The position numbers were made by a program, and so were the translations under genes. Below, piece after piece: positions 11,420 to 23,016 of a stretch of DNA of 64,000 bases; positions within the stretch are counted from its first letter, which is position 1; each line of letters begins with the position of its first letter. Under the pieces are notes generated by a model that made no database searches, was not told where the DNA came from, and worked only from the letters and a program-made list of their open reading frames with translations. Location: contig CAJNOJ010000087.1 in assembly GCA_905250025.1 (NCBI GenBank), positions 62,001-126,000 of the forward strand. Direction: 5' to 3'. The stretch comes from Adineta ricciae. Lineage: Eukaryota; Rotifera; Eurotatoria; Adinetida; Adinetidae.

Positions 11420-12712
11420 ATGCGTGAATATAAAATCGTTGTGCTTGGAAGTGGTGGTGTTGGTAAATCAGCATTGACTGTGCAGTTCGTTCAAGGATTA
11501 TTTGTGGAAAAATACGATCCAACTGTAAGTTATCGCAATCAAATTAATCGAATTTTAGTTTATTGTATTCACTCATAGATTGAAGATAGTTATCGCAAAC
11601 AAGTCGAAGTGGATGGACAACAATGTATGCTGTAAGTAAAGTTGAGCTGACCAATTGCGTTCGATACTTACTTGTGTTGGTTTTTTTTAGGGAAATTTTA
11701 GATACGGCTGGTACAGTAAGTGAATCTGCTTACTTTGTCTGATAATTATTGAAAGTATGTCTGATTATAGGAACAATTTACAGCTATGCGAGATTTATAC
11801 ATGAAAAATGGTCAAGGCTTTGTACTTGTTTACTCAATAACTGCTCAATCGACATATAATGATCTGGTTGACTTACGCGACACAATTCTTAAAGTGAAAG
11901 ATACAACTGATGTATGACTAGCTTTTTGCTGTAATAGTTATTCATTGCTTAAACTGACTTTTTTTCTTGTTTAGGTTCCAATGGTTCTTGTCGGAAACAA
12001 ATGTGATCTTGAAGATGAACGTGTTGTTGGCAAAGAAGTTGGCCAAACATTAGCACGAAACTGGAGCTCAACATTTCTTGAAACATCGGCTAAACAGAAG
12101 ATCAACGTGAATGAGGTAAATATAGTTTTGTTCTGTTGCACGTTTTTCTTTCTGCATGAACAGCAAACTCATCAATTGTTGAACATATTCAATCATCATA
12201 CAACTATTTAGATCTTTTTCGATCTCGTACGTCAAATAAACAAACGAACACCAGTTAATAAAGATAAGAAAGCCAAAGGTAAAGGATCTAGTCAAGTAGG
12301 AAATGCCTATTCATCATCAATGGACAAGCATGGTTTCGATAATTTACAAGCCAATCAAGCATCTAATAACTCAAGAGATAAGCAAAATTGTTGTACACTT
12401 TTATAAGCTAGCCCATCCTTCTCTTCTTGCAATATATCCTACTTGTCCCTTTTTCGGCCTTATTCTTCTCTTCTTATTTTGTTTCTAAACATACCTATTC
12501 ATTATCCAGATACGTGGTATTGTTTTCTTTTGTATCTAGTCAGAGAATATTTTCTTTAGATCTTTTTCGATTTGGTTCGTCGAATAAAACGAACACAAGT
12601 AATGTCAAAAGAGAAATCTCGTTCGAAACTTCGTTTGAATGCTGCTCAGCTTGATAATGAGATAACATACATGAAAAAAAAGAAAAAACATCATCATTGT
12701 CAAATTATGTAG
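11420..12712 (+). CDS. RAP1: Rap1 small GTPase with two alternative last exons
   Basis: Near-canonical Rap1. Five shared exons (11420-11524, 11579-11631, 11691-11715, 11771-11911, 11975-12115) encode the G domain: P-loop GSGGVGKS, effector region EKYDPTIEDSYRK, switch [19 protein letters not shown] and ETSAK. Two different terminal exons then fit the same phase-0 donor. Exon 6a (12212-12406) starts [14 protein letters not shown] and ends in NCCTLL, giving 219 residues. Exon 6b (12560-12712) starts [13 protein letters not shown] and ends in a lysine/histidine-rich tract and CQIM, giving 205 residues. By the CAAX rule CTLL predicts geranylgeranylation and CQIM farnesylation. Rap1 controls integrin adhesion and junctions at membranes. 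An AATAAA (12583-12588) inside exon 6b could end 6a transcripts; another at 12972-12977 could end 6b transcripts. The 6a tail is longer than the usual 184-residue Rap1. Confidence 0.95.
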
Positions 12713-12929
12713 AATATTTTTCAAAGCAAATCTTTACGCAGTATTAGTTATCTGTCGCTCTCTGTAATCTTGTGAATGATTCTTTCTTTTTTCTTGTTTG
12801 TTTGTTCATTCGACTGTCATCGCTGCAATGCATATAATCTACCTAATCGTTATGTTATGTTTTTCTTTTCTCTGTTCTTTACGTATGTAGATAAACAACA
12901 CATCATTTCATGCTTTATTGTATACGGTT

Positions 12930-13330
12930 TTCGGTTTTCATAGAAAAACAACTTTTCCCTGTGTGTATCGAAATAAAATCAGTTTTAAGTATTTGTTAGT
13001 GTGTCGTCAAATGTTGAAGCAGTCAAAGCATCAGCGTGAAGCGATTGCCACGTTCTAGAAAACAAGAAACTAATTTGATCGAAGCAGATATCCATTTCAC
13101 CATAGACTTGGTATCACTTGATTAGACGCATTATCAAAGTGTAACCCACAAAAATTCGTTTTCGATAGTCTGCTTATTTTCATAACGATCAATCATCGAT
13201 TATTTCCATTGACTCTGTTTGTAGTACTACACAATGACGACAAGGTGATTTACTGTAATGGTTGGCCTTTTCAAATAAACGATATTTCAAACGCGAGAAT
13301 GCTTTGAAATAAATCTGGTTTTCCAGTTGC
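12930..13330 (-). pseudogene. Broken partial copy of the PAN-like secreted protein gene
   Basis: This stretch is clearly related to the gene at 15138-16242. The part from about 13085 to 13300 matches that gene's exon 1 region at 15660-15860, sharing for example GTAGTACTACACAATGACGA. The part at 12935-13070 matches the 3' end and downstream flank at 15060-15215. Most of exon 2 between them is missing. The translatable part frameshifts soon after RLKYRLFEK and then meets stops, so it cannot encode the protein. It is a decayed duplicate with an internal deletion, lying directly downstream of Rap1 and possibly overlapping its 3'UTR. Confidence 0.75.
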
Positions 13331-13714
13331 AGTATCACATGTCATATTGCTGTGCATAACTTAAGTGTTCTGAAGTACACTAGCACGCTCTATATAATTT
13401 TCCTTGAGTGCGATGTCAGTAGTCATGAAGCGATATAATGGACAATGCATGATAGATAGCAAAGTAGTCGATCCTATTATAAAGTAAAGCGCCGAACGAG
13501 GGTTAGAGCATTTTACAACTCATTCGTTTTCGGCATCCACAATGTGCGCTGTGTATATGTATAAATTTCTTTGAAAATCCTGCGTGTTGGATTTCCATGC
13601 GTCGTCTCAAACGAATGTCTACGAATCTGTTAAACGCATTGGTTCTTAGCGATCAAGAAGCAATATTTGTGCAATATCGAAAAGAATTATTTATTATCTG
13701 ATTCTTGGTTTTAG

Positions 13715-13982
13715 AACAAGCGACCAGTCAACGACGATCGAAGCATCAAAACAATGGTAGCTGGAACTGCTGAGTTATGAGATCAAATCAAAGCAAAAGA
13801 TGCTGAAACTGTAAAATTTCGTGTATTGGTAATTGGAAAAACTAATGCGCGATTTGGCCAAAAGGGTGGAAAACTCAGAACAAGAAAACAAAGCATTGAA
13901 AAACGAGCTGAAAATCAACGCGGATCTTCGCCTGGATCACAAGGACCTATGTAATCTGTTGCGACGGCACTGTGATCCATAA
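13715..13982 (+). pseudogene. bZIP (C/EBP-like) transcription factor relic
   Basis: From 13845 to 13982 the plus strand reads 45 codons of leucine-zipper type: MRDLAKRVENSEQENKALK, then NEL, ending LCNLLRRHCDP and a stop. Just upstream, in another frame, lie IKAKDAETVKFR-like residues that fit the basic-region/zipper border of C/EBP-type proteins, but stops and frame changes break the link. An acceptor-like TTTTAG ends at 13714. I read it as a decayed exon of a bZIP gene. It could also be an active exon whose partners I cannot find. Class assignment is tentative. Confidence 0.45.
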
Positions 13983-15137
13983 TCGTTGAAAATTGTGACA
14001 CAATTGTGCGTAACTATGCTGCAGTCGTTAAAAAGTAGACACCATGGAACGATTGTAATCTCGCTCCATTCAAAAAGTCTTAGAAGCAATGCAGGATATC
14101 CTGGACACGGATCCGACCTTTTCTTGAATGGATTCAAATTCGCACACGCGTGTATCCCAACTCTCGTTTCGTTCGTTCCAACTAGAGCTCGATGAGCTCT
14201 ATTGATTCCATTTATTATTCATCAATTTGTAATAATATACAGCCAAGAAAAATGCCGATTGTCAAAATATTGTGCCCATGCACATTGATAAAAACTCTGA
14301 TTGGTGAATTCACATGAATCAATAGGTATTTTTCATATCGGAAATTTATCAATGATAAAAATTAATTCACAGAAGGTACATGTCAGTTTTATGCAAAAAA
14401 AAACACAGGTTTTTGAAATAAAACTATAGTTGAGCGAAATTTCTGGACAAACTGTTTTCTTTTCAGTTGACTTTCAAAAATATCGAAATTGACATTGTTG
14501 GTTCGCAACGAGAGAAATTCTTTCTCCAAGAAAAAAGAAATATCTTGCTTTTGGGCACGGAGAGAACTTATGACACATATTTAGTTTAAGAAAATACCAT
14601 TTTTCTATTTATAATAAAGATATTTTTGAACATACTATCAATGCAAGACATGAAATTACAATGAACAGTGCAAATGACACTCGATTTCACATACAGTTGT
14701 TATACATTAGTTCTTTAGAAAATATGCTATAGTGTATTGTTTCGTAGTTCTAACTCTGCATCATTGGTTTCACTTTGAAAATATGTGTAAGATGTGAATA
14801 TAAACAAATGGCTGCATATCTTTGCTGAATACATATTTATACGATTCGCTTACAAATCTACTTTACTGCTAGTGTAAGCGTTCTTTCCGAGAAAATCATG
14901 GTTATAGTATAACGAATTTGAGAAGAGAACTGCATCTGAAGTAACACTACATATCTCTAAAGAAATCAGAGAACGATATACAGGAATCAAATGTCGTAGC
15001 TGTGCTAGATTAGGCGAATCGCAGGCAAGTCCAGACAGAGACGATAGTGACACATAAAATTTTATGCTTTATTATATGCCGTTTTTAGTTTTCGTGAAAA
15101 ACGTTTTTTTCTTCCCCTATCGAAATAAAAATCAGTT
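13983..15137. other. Intergenic, no gene supported
   Basis: AT-rich sequence between the bZIP relic and the secreted-protein gene. A 67-codon open frame at 14850-15053 (-) has no recognisable feature. The right end, 15060-15137, is the downstream flank that is duplicated at about 12935-12990. Confidence 0.5.
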
Positions 15138-16242
15138 TTACGTATCTGCTGTTGTATCACCAGATACAAAACCAATTAACGCGTCAGCGCGAAGCAGTTT
15201 TGAATAAGGTAACGGATGACATTGATCCGAGAACATAATATCAATCGATTGACGAGAATTTCCATTCGGAGAACATCTATCCATTTGGTCAAACGGTGAG
15301 ATATACATGAACGTTTCATGTTGGTCACACGGAGTTGTGTGAGATACGTTGCCATTGATACTTATGGAGAAGATTCGAGAAAGACTATTATCGTGATTAA
15401 GTGTATGATGAAGATGCGTTTGAGAAGATTTTAAATTCCAACAGAATGTCGCCGGTGTATGTTGTTTATTGAAAAAATTTTCAATCGTCGTTTTGTGCAA
15501 ACGAAAATAGACAAATTCGCGAACCGCTCCTTGGTAGATCAACGCGAAACCAAAATATTTTGGGAAATATTGTCGAGAAGTCCTACGAAACACAAAAAAT
15601 CATTTCTTTCAATCAGTATCCATCTTACCACTGATACATAAGTATACTGTTCCAAATGTTTTCAATCGGAGTTGTGTACCATGGGCTTGGTGCTACTTGA
15701 TTAGGTGCATTATCAAAGTTTAACCCACGAAAATTCACTTTCGATTGTCCACTTATTTTCATAACAAACAACCATCGATTATCTGCGTTGAATCTGCTTG
15801 TAGTACTACACAATGACGACAACGTGAGTCGCTGTAATGACTGATCTTGTTCAGGTTTTTCAAATAGACGGTATTTCAATCGTTTGATATGAATATAAAA
15901 GTTTATATTAGAATATTCTTTCCAATTTCGGGTATCGCATGGATCGGTTGCAAACAATGAACATGTCGAATCGTATATACGATAAGTCATTGAAAGACAT
16001 TGTTTATTTGAGGAACATAGACATTTGCATTCTAGTTCATTTGAAGTTCTAATGATGTAAAAGCCGGGTGTATTGGATATGTACGCTGTTTCAGCAAAGA
16101 ATAAATAATCGCCTATTAGAACACCTTCCGATCGACCTGCGAACGTTCGTTTTCTCTCTCCAATAATTGTCTGACATTCATCAATGAATATATGAAGAAG
16201 AATGATCGAATGAATGATGATCAACGATAGATAGGTCGACAT
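15138..16242 (-). CDS. Secreted protein with PAN/apple-like domain
   Basis: About 352 residues from two exons, 16242-15629 and 15582-15138 (GTAAGA donor, phase 2). Residues 1-24 form a signal peptide (LSLIIIHSIILLHIFID) and no other membrane segment is visible, so the product is probably secreted. Residues about 60-110 show a cysteine spacing like a PAN/apple domain (ELECKCLCSSNKQCLSMTY then TCSLFATDPC), in which a CxC and paired cysteines hold a central helix. The C-terminal 230 residues are not recognised; they hold few cysteines and several conserved-looking aromatic segments (NRWLFVMKISGQSKVNFRG). PAN domains bind proteins or carbohydrates, and the ligand here is unknown. A decayed copy sits 2.5 kb away at 12930-13330, so the locus has duplicated locally. 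Confidence 0.72.
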
Positions 16243-16390
16243 TTTATTGTCATGAAAAACAAAACATACGGATCTTTGTTTGAATTAAAGAAAAGAAATT
16301 TACAAAACAAATTGTCGCACATTTTGTCCTAAAATCAATCCATCCTTTCCGAGCGGCATTTAGAAAACGAAAGAAAACATTCGCTTAATC

Positions 16391-19300
16391 CTATAAACGA
16401 TCACCAATGTCAACAATGCGAAATGCTTCGAGAAATTCATTGAAATCAATGACACCATTCTTATTAAGATCGATACTAGCAGCTAAATCCATGATTTGCT
16501 TTTCATCCAGTGTCGATCCATTGTGTTTACCGAGAAATGAACATACTTCAGTAAATTCTTGCATTGAAATAACACCTAAGAAAAAGAAAATCATTCTTCT
16601 GCTAATAGAATAGTTTTCAGATAGACATTTACCTGAGTTATCCTTATCAATCGCTCGAAAAACAGTTTCGAGCAGATCTTTATTTCGATAGATTGCTTGA
16701 CAAAGACTTTCTCGTCTCTAGTAAATCGAAGAAATTAGGTATGCAACAAAACTCAAACAGATATTTGTCTTACCGTATTTGTTGACACACTCGATGTAAA
16801 TTGCAATTCTCTCGAACGAAATGTTGACTCATAGACAACGTTTCCATTCGTATCCGTATCAACAAGCCGTGATTTTAATGTTCGCCATGGAAGTTGTAAA
16901 TCAAGAACACGTGTAACGACATCACACCAATCATTGACAGATATACGACCTAAATCGAATTACCAAAATGAGAACATTTGGATAAATATCTAGTTTGCCT
17001 CTATTTATAGAAGGATTATTTTGAATTTAAATATCCAATCACATGTAACTAACATTATCCTGATTAGGCAACGGAATTCGATTAGCCTATAACAAAATTG
17101 TGCTACATATTTTTCTCGAGTAGGAGTAAGAAAAGCGGCACGTGTTCTAAACTGATTTATGAGGGTTGATCATTATGGTATGACGCATGTTTAAAATAAG
17201 AAACTAACATCACCTGGTAAGTCTAATTTCCTATGGCTCAATAGGCATTTTACGTCTATTTCCGATGAAGGTTAATAGAAGTTTTCTTGCTTGAACAAGC
17301 ACAAATGAGCTGTTTTAATATACCTGTATTTTGTACGTCGAAAAGTTGAAATTCGTGCATAAGACGACTTTTATTTGCCGTGAATTTTTCGGCAAGATTT
17401 TTAATCGCTTGATCTTCCACATAGGATACTCTAACAAACAGAAAAGAATCGTTACATCAAGTCTAAAATCACTAAATTCACCTTTCCCATAATGTCAGTG
17501 TTCTCTGCGACGTTCTAGTCGACATAAACTGTACAATGACAACCGGCTGATTTGTCATTACTTTCACATACGCACCACGATTACTTCCGGCTGCATAATA
17601 ATTCGACGCTGAAAATATTGTGAGTACCTGGAATAAAATATCACAAAGCTCCTTGAAATGATCATAACGACGAAACAAACTTTTTTGTCATGGCTATAGC
17701 CAAAACCTTCTTCTTTACATTCGTGGGAACGAATTAGTAAACTCCAGTTGTGTTTTTGTAAAACTTGTTGCGTTACATCTGGTCCCCAGTAACACCCGCC
17801 CCCACGATATGTATTTGGCTCACAACCATCAGATTGTTTCGGATCACTCCAAAGTAAATCTAATATTTGTCTCCATTCGAGTAAAATATCGTTTGGAATA
17901 CTACTGATTTGGAATTGGTCTTCATTAGGAGGAATAATAAAACTCGGACTTAAGACGGAAACATACTGAAATCAAATGAAAAGCAATGAATCTGAAAACT
18001 TTCTTTTCACTATCCAACCTTATGACGTTTAATTTGATTGATTTTTTTTATATCAGTAATGTCACTAATACCACCATGTGTAACAAAGATATGGTCATCT
18101 ATCAGACTTGCAATTGGTAACCAACTATAGATATTTTCCATTAGACGTAACAGTCGAGTAGCGTTTGATTTGTATTTGTAGATAATCTCCTTCATGAAGC
18201 CATATCTGTAGAAGATGAAAAAATGGAGATAAGTTCAAAATCTTATGAGAGTTGGTACGAGGCCTCATTTGATGAAAAGAAATCTTATATAGAACATCTG
18301 AAGAACCGAAAAGTTAATTGAACACCTCATGAAAACGAAAAGTGAACGTCCTACATCAGTCAGTTACCGTTTCGTTTCGAAATGGAGTGCTTCTGATAAG
18401 TAACATCCATATTTCTAGTTGGCAAGCAAAATCTATAGGAAATGAGGTGTGTAAAAGATTCTTCGATTTCCAAATGTGACCTCTGCTCATCATCCTATCA
18501 TACAAGTCTTGCTATATAGATAAATCAATTGCATTTACCGTAAATTCAATACATGATCTTCATGGTTTCCGCGATTTAAATAGACATTATTTGGATACAC
18601 AATAAACGCGACACTGATTAGAAGGAAAACTTCAATGCTTTGAAAACCCCGATCGACTATGTCACCATTGAATATGTACGGATTCTCATTCGATGGTAAG
18701 CCATTCTAGGAAAGAATCCAACAAACATTTCCAACAAAGAATCGGTACGAAACAATACCTTGTGAAAAATAACCATCAAATCTGCCAAACTCCCGTGTAA
18801 ATCTCCGACAACTGTCACACATTTCGATTGGTGAGTGGAAACAATGTTTATATTCGGCAGACGTTTAAGGATGTTACGAAGTTCGTGGAGAATTAAAAAC
18901 ACATAATGAGCATGCAGCATCTGTAAGTGAAACAAAAGATCAGTATTATTTAATCTCATTCATCAGATAATTAGCAAGAATTTTCTAGAAATGCTCGAAG
19001 TCTTTTAATAAGAAGATCAGCAGGCTTTCGATAGACAACCTCCTGTGAAGAATCAAACTATAAGTACGTACTTCGCCTCGTTGAAAAGCAATAATTAGTG
19101 CTTCAAAATGTCCTTTATGGATTGGTGTGTGAATATGTGGTCCACGGTAGGAAGATTCAACACTAATAACTTCTGCTGTTGCCAAGTTTTCTGTCTCGAT
19201 CTCTTCGACTAAATAAATTTATGTTATAACTAATGCTTGTTTTGACAAAGGGAAGGAGTGTTGTGTACCTAAACCTGTGAGACTTGAATTCCGTCGAAGA

Positions 19301-19795
19301 ACTTTGGCAACTACTTGGGCATCATGAGGGTTTTTAGTGACGGCCTGCATTAATTCGAGGAAGAAATTATAAAGCTACAAATAAAGACTAATGTTTTTTC
19401 GTGAGACTATCTAAATGAACAAGCATACTTTGAGTTGATCTTGTTCACCAGCATACTCGATATTTTGATAAATCGTCCAAGCAGTTTTTCGTCGCATTTC
19501 ATACAAGGCACGTCGTCGTCGAAACCATGTTTGGATTATAACAACAGCTGCTAGAGCTGAACACGCACATACTTTTCCAAATCTTAATTTCAGGAGTTCT
19601 ATACATACTTAAATCGGATTTCTTTCGCTTAGGCTTTACTGGCGATGTTTGTGCTTGTGCAAGTAATTGATGTGCTTGTGTTTGTATTTGTTGTTCATGT
19701 TCGGGTCGAGTACTATCCATAGGAACAATCACACCTCGTCGAGGTGGTTTAACTATTGGTGGACAACAAAAGCATTTCCATTTTTCAGGTAACAT
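16391..19795 (-). CDS. PPEF: Protein phosphatase with EF-hands (PPEF/RdgC)
   Basis: Multi-exon gene recognised from its ordered domains. The first exon (19795 to about 19610) is a basic, Pro/Gln-rich N-terminus. The second carries an IQ motif, [20 protein letters not shown], then [19 protein letters not shown], a characteristic PPEF segment. The PPP catalytic core follows with all metal-binding motifs: GDLHG (about 18800), FNGDIVDRG (about 18660), LNRGNHED (about 18560), VTHGGISD (about 18070), [11 protein letters not shown] and IRSHE (about 17700-17800), and [16 protein letters not shown] (about 17560). The C-terminus has paired EF-hands, AIDKDNSG...SMQEF and [19 protein letters not shown]. 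The family is calcium/calmodulin-regulated; Drosophila RdgC dephosphorylates rhodopsin. The exon at 18985-19060 and the joins around it are the least certain part. The region of about 17000-17330 appears to be a longer intron. Confidence 0.9.
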
Positions 19796-20456
19796 TTCAA
19801 ACTGAAGTTGTTCAATCGATCATGTTTATACCAATATTTGCCTGTATTTCTCTTCGTTCGTTATTTGATATCTTCGTCTAACTCAAAGAAAAAACACACG
19901 TACATATTGCATGTTTTCTCTTTCTATTCTTTTCTTCGTCGCGTCACTTTATCATCTCAACCTACTAGTGATAATCTTCTTTTCACCACTGCTTCCTGTC
20001 TTTTCTTTGTGGAAGAATCTTTCTCGCAACGTTATCTCACATTTACTTGCTTTTTTTCCTCGTTTTCTCCGCTGTCTCGTATAATCATCTAGTAATTTTC
20101 TAACGGCTTTTTCCACATTTTGATGTGACATATTATTCTTCGTGCGAGTGAAGTTTTTTTTTTTTCATTTGCTGTCATCTGCCATGTTTGTGAGGATGTT
20201 ATTTGTTCCCTCGCGTCCTCGTTAATGACGAACTAGATTAATTAATTGGAATTAGTCGCAATACAAGATTCTATATATTGTTTTTATTTTCATAAATTCA
20301 TACAAAAAAAATACAGATAGAAATAAATGTTCATACGAAGTAATTAACTTTGCTTTGGAATTTTTCACAACACAAAAATAGAGAGGATTTAAAATAAACA
20401 AACAAGGAAGGATAGAGATTTTCATATCTGACAATGAAAGGAAAAAAAGAAGGAAT
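19796..20456. other. Intergenic between PPEF start and CDC6 stop
   Basis: T-rich on the plus strand, so A-rich upstream of PPEF. It likely holds the PPEF promoter/5'UTR and the CDC6 3'UTR. A 94-codon plus-strand frame at 19808-20092 is low-complexity Phe/Ser/Leu and I do not regard it as coding. Confidence 0.5.
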
Positions 20457-22819
20457 TTAATTATGCAAAACCATGCCGAGCAATGTTTGATCTTGAAGGG
20501 CATCAATCAGTACGTTCTCTTCAACTTTACCGTGGATCTAAAAGAAAATCTTAGTGAATTTCAACCATATAAGTTAATAATGAAGTACCTGATCATCTTG
20601 CTTAATTTTACTTTTTGATAGGACGATTTTCACGAGTCCATGAGCTTCCAGTGCATCGACTAAACCTTCGAATTCCAAACCATCTGCTACTGGAAGTTTA
20701 TATTTTGTGCATAAATCATGAAAGATCATAAATAACTACAAAAGACGAATATAAATTATTGACGTTGAAGAGTCTATTATGCATCGCAATGTTTGCTACA
20801 AGATGATCAATGGGATTGAACTCGTCTTACTGCTCACACGCTGATCGTATTAGGGTGATGCAACTGTCAGCATCAATGAATATTTAATAACGAACTAATT
20901 TCGTTGAGAATTGTTTGGATATAATACAGAATTTGTGTAAGAATGTATTGAATCTCGTATTACTGAAAGATGATCTGAGTTTTCTCAAATTACACTTGCC
21001 TAGTTTTCTGAGTGGGATTCAAAGGGAATCGGAATCGCAATCAACTTACCTTTGCTCGTGTACAAACACGCTTTTTACTTGCTCTCATACACACGATTAA
21101 TGAGCAGAGAAGTAATTTTTCGAATGTTGGCAAACTTTTTGTTTGAATATGATCCGAAGAGTTAGTATTTTGACTGCTATTAGTAAATACTTCCATCATT
21201 TGGGTAACACCAACGTTCACTTTGGTTGGTGAATCCTTCGTTAATTCTATTGATTGACTAAAACAACGAAGAACGATCACCACAAGACGGTTTTATTTTT
21301 AATATTCAATCTATTGTGTTACTTACCGACAAACATCGAAAACAGTTCGTAGATCTCCTGTTGTGGACGCAACTTTGCTTGCACATAACATTAACGCGTT
21401 TCTATCGAATAGCTCGATAGAACCCAGACTAAAACCGAAAAAATTCATGATACATATATTTCGTCGCGGAAAAACTCATACCGATCATTCACGATGGATA
21501 ACATCTGTTCGCGATTATAAGGTGAAAAACGTAGTAGATGTGGTTTATGCTCAGGTTTCAATTGCAATCGAGGTAATAATCGATCTGTGAGATCCAATGA
21601 GTTCGCAATACCTATTAATCGAAAGAAAGCTTTGCAAAACAAGTCAACCGGATGTTTTCCTTTACCGATCATCAGTAAATTTGATGTTTGATGTGGCCAT
21701 TCGAGTAATTTATAGACGTTTTCCATGTCACTTGATGAGAGTAATTCATCAACTTCATCGAGAATGAGCAAAACAGGTAAAGGATTCTTTTTGACATGCG
21801 AAAGCGCTAGTGACCACATATTTTTAGTTGTGATTTTTGTTTTACAATTGAGTTGTTCGAGTAAATGCTCGAGAACATCGCGGACTATATCCATCGACAT
21901 ACAATTGAGAAAGATAACTTTCAGTTGATGCGCTTCCTAAGTAGAAAAACAGAAGTTAAATATCTAATGTGATATGTAGAATACTTACGACAAATGTTGT
22001 CGTTACACTGGTTACCACAGCTGTTTTACCTGTTGGAAAACATAGATACGAAATGTACTCAGACTGCCTGTTCGCCTTACCAGTGCCAGGTGCTCCGTAG
22101 ATGTATAAACAAGGATTATTAATAGATCCATTTTCATCACTTGAATCGAGGACTTTTTGAGTGCAGAATTCATGGATGAGACGACGTTCTTCTTCGCGGC
22201 CACATATCTGACGAGTAGTATGAGAATGAAGAGCAATTTTAGCTGCTGAGACTTCTGAAGAACACTGATATATAGATAATTGAGTAAAGCTATGGAAGAT
22301 ACTCACGAGGATTGAGAAGACGCGCTCGTCGTGCTGGACTAGCACAAGTGCTATCAATTAACGAAGATGACGAAATGCATGAGTCTTCTTTGGCAATATC
22401 AGTATCTGTTGCAATAGGATGAAGAGCTTTGCGCGTACGTTTTCGAGTTAGTTTTACAGGAGATGATTCTAAAAAGAAAGATGATTATTCGGTTGAAAGG
22501 AGATTAAGAGAACTTGATGAATAAGGATATAAGTGTCATATTGATACTGAAAAGGTCTTATTTTTGGAACGCTCACGATAAAAAGTGAAGCTCTCAGAAG
22601 ATTGTGACAAGCAATTAGTCAACATGCAATAGGACGTGCGCAAATGGGTCGTGAACAAGAGTTGGAAGTACTTAAGTGAAAGAAATGAAGTTATTTCTAG
22701 ATTTGCAACTCTTCAATTTCATCAATTAGCTGTCTCAAATCTTAACTCATCCTTTTTCATATACCTTCATTTGATCTTGGTTGTTCCACAAGACTATTGC
22801 GTAAACCAGCGCGTGGCAT
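20457..22819 (-). CDS. CDC6: CDC6 replication licensing ATPase
   Basis: AAA+ protein encoded on the minus strand. The first short exon begins MPRAGLRNSLVEQ (ATG at 22819). The second holds a basic, Ser-rich region with SPVK and SPAR sites typical of CDK-regulated licensing factors. The ATPase core follows: CGREEERRLIHEF, Walker A GAPGTGKT (an intron splits the GTG/GK codon near 22080), CMSMDIVRDVLEHLL, Walker B VLLILDEVDEL, then IGIANSLDLTDRLLPRL. That last motif favours CDC6 over ORC1. HLLRFSPYNREQMLSIV follows. The C-terminus is the winged-helix region, ending LFMIFHDLCTKYKL...GLEFEGLVDALEAHGLV and stopping at 20457. CDC6 loads MCM2-7 onto origins with ORC. Just before the ATG, TTGTTTTAG (acceptor AG at 22828-22829) suggests a spliced leader or a 5'UTR intron. 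Confidence 0.92.
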
Positions 22820-22840
22820 GATGATGTCTAAAACAAAGCA
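22820..22840 (-). promoter_or_regulatory. Splice-acceptor-like site just upstream of CDC6 ATG
   Basis: Read on the minus strand, a pyrimidine tract ends in TTTTAG with its AG at 22828-22829, eight bases before the ATG. A second TTTATTTCAG lies about 20 bases further up. Such a site close to a start codon fits spliced-leader trans-splicing, known in rotifers, but an ordinary 5'UTR intron would look the same. Confidence 0.4.
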
Positions 22841-23016
22841 CCGTCTAAATCTGAAATAAACAAAAAAAAACAGACAACACTTTAGTTTTAGGCATATTCA
22901 TACACACATGCATGTATATTTTCAAATATATGTATATATTCATAGATATAAAACAGCAAGAAGTTATTTATTCTTTCCAATTTAAACAAATGTAAAACGA
23001 CAGGGGGAAAAGTAGG

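Noticed and set aside
19808..20092. 94-codon plus-strand frame upstream of PPEF
   Set aside because: Low-complexity Phe/Ser/Leu translation of a T-rich promoter region, with no domain.
20457..22819. ORC1 as the identity of the AAA+ licensing gene
   Set aside because: The motif IANSLDLTDRLLPRLQ and the size fit CDC6, and no BAH domain is present.
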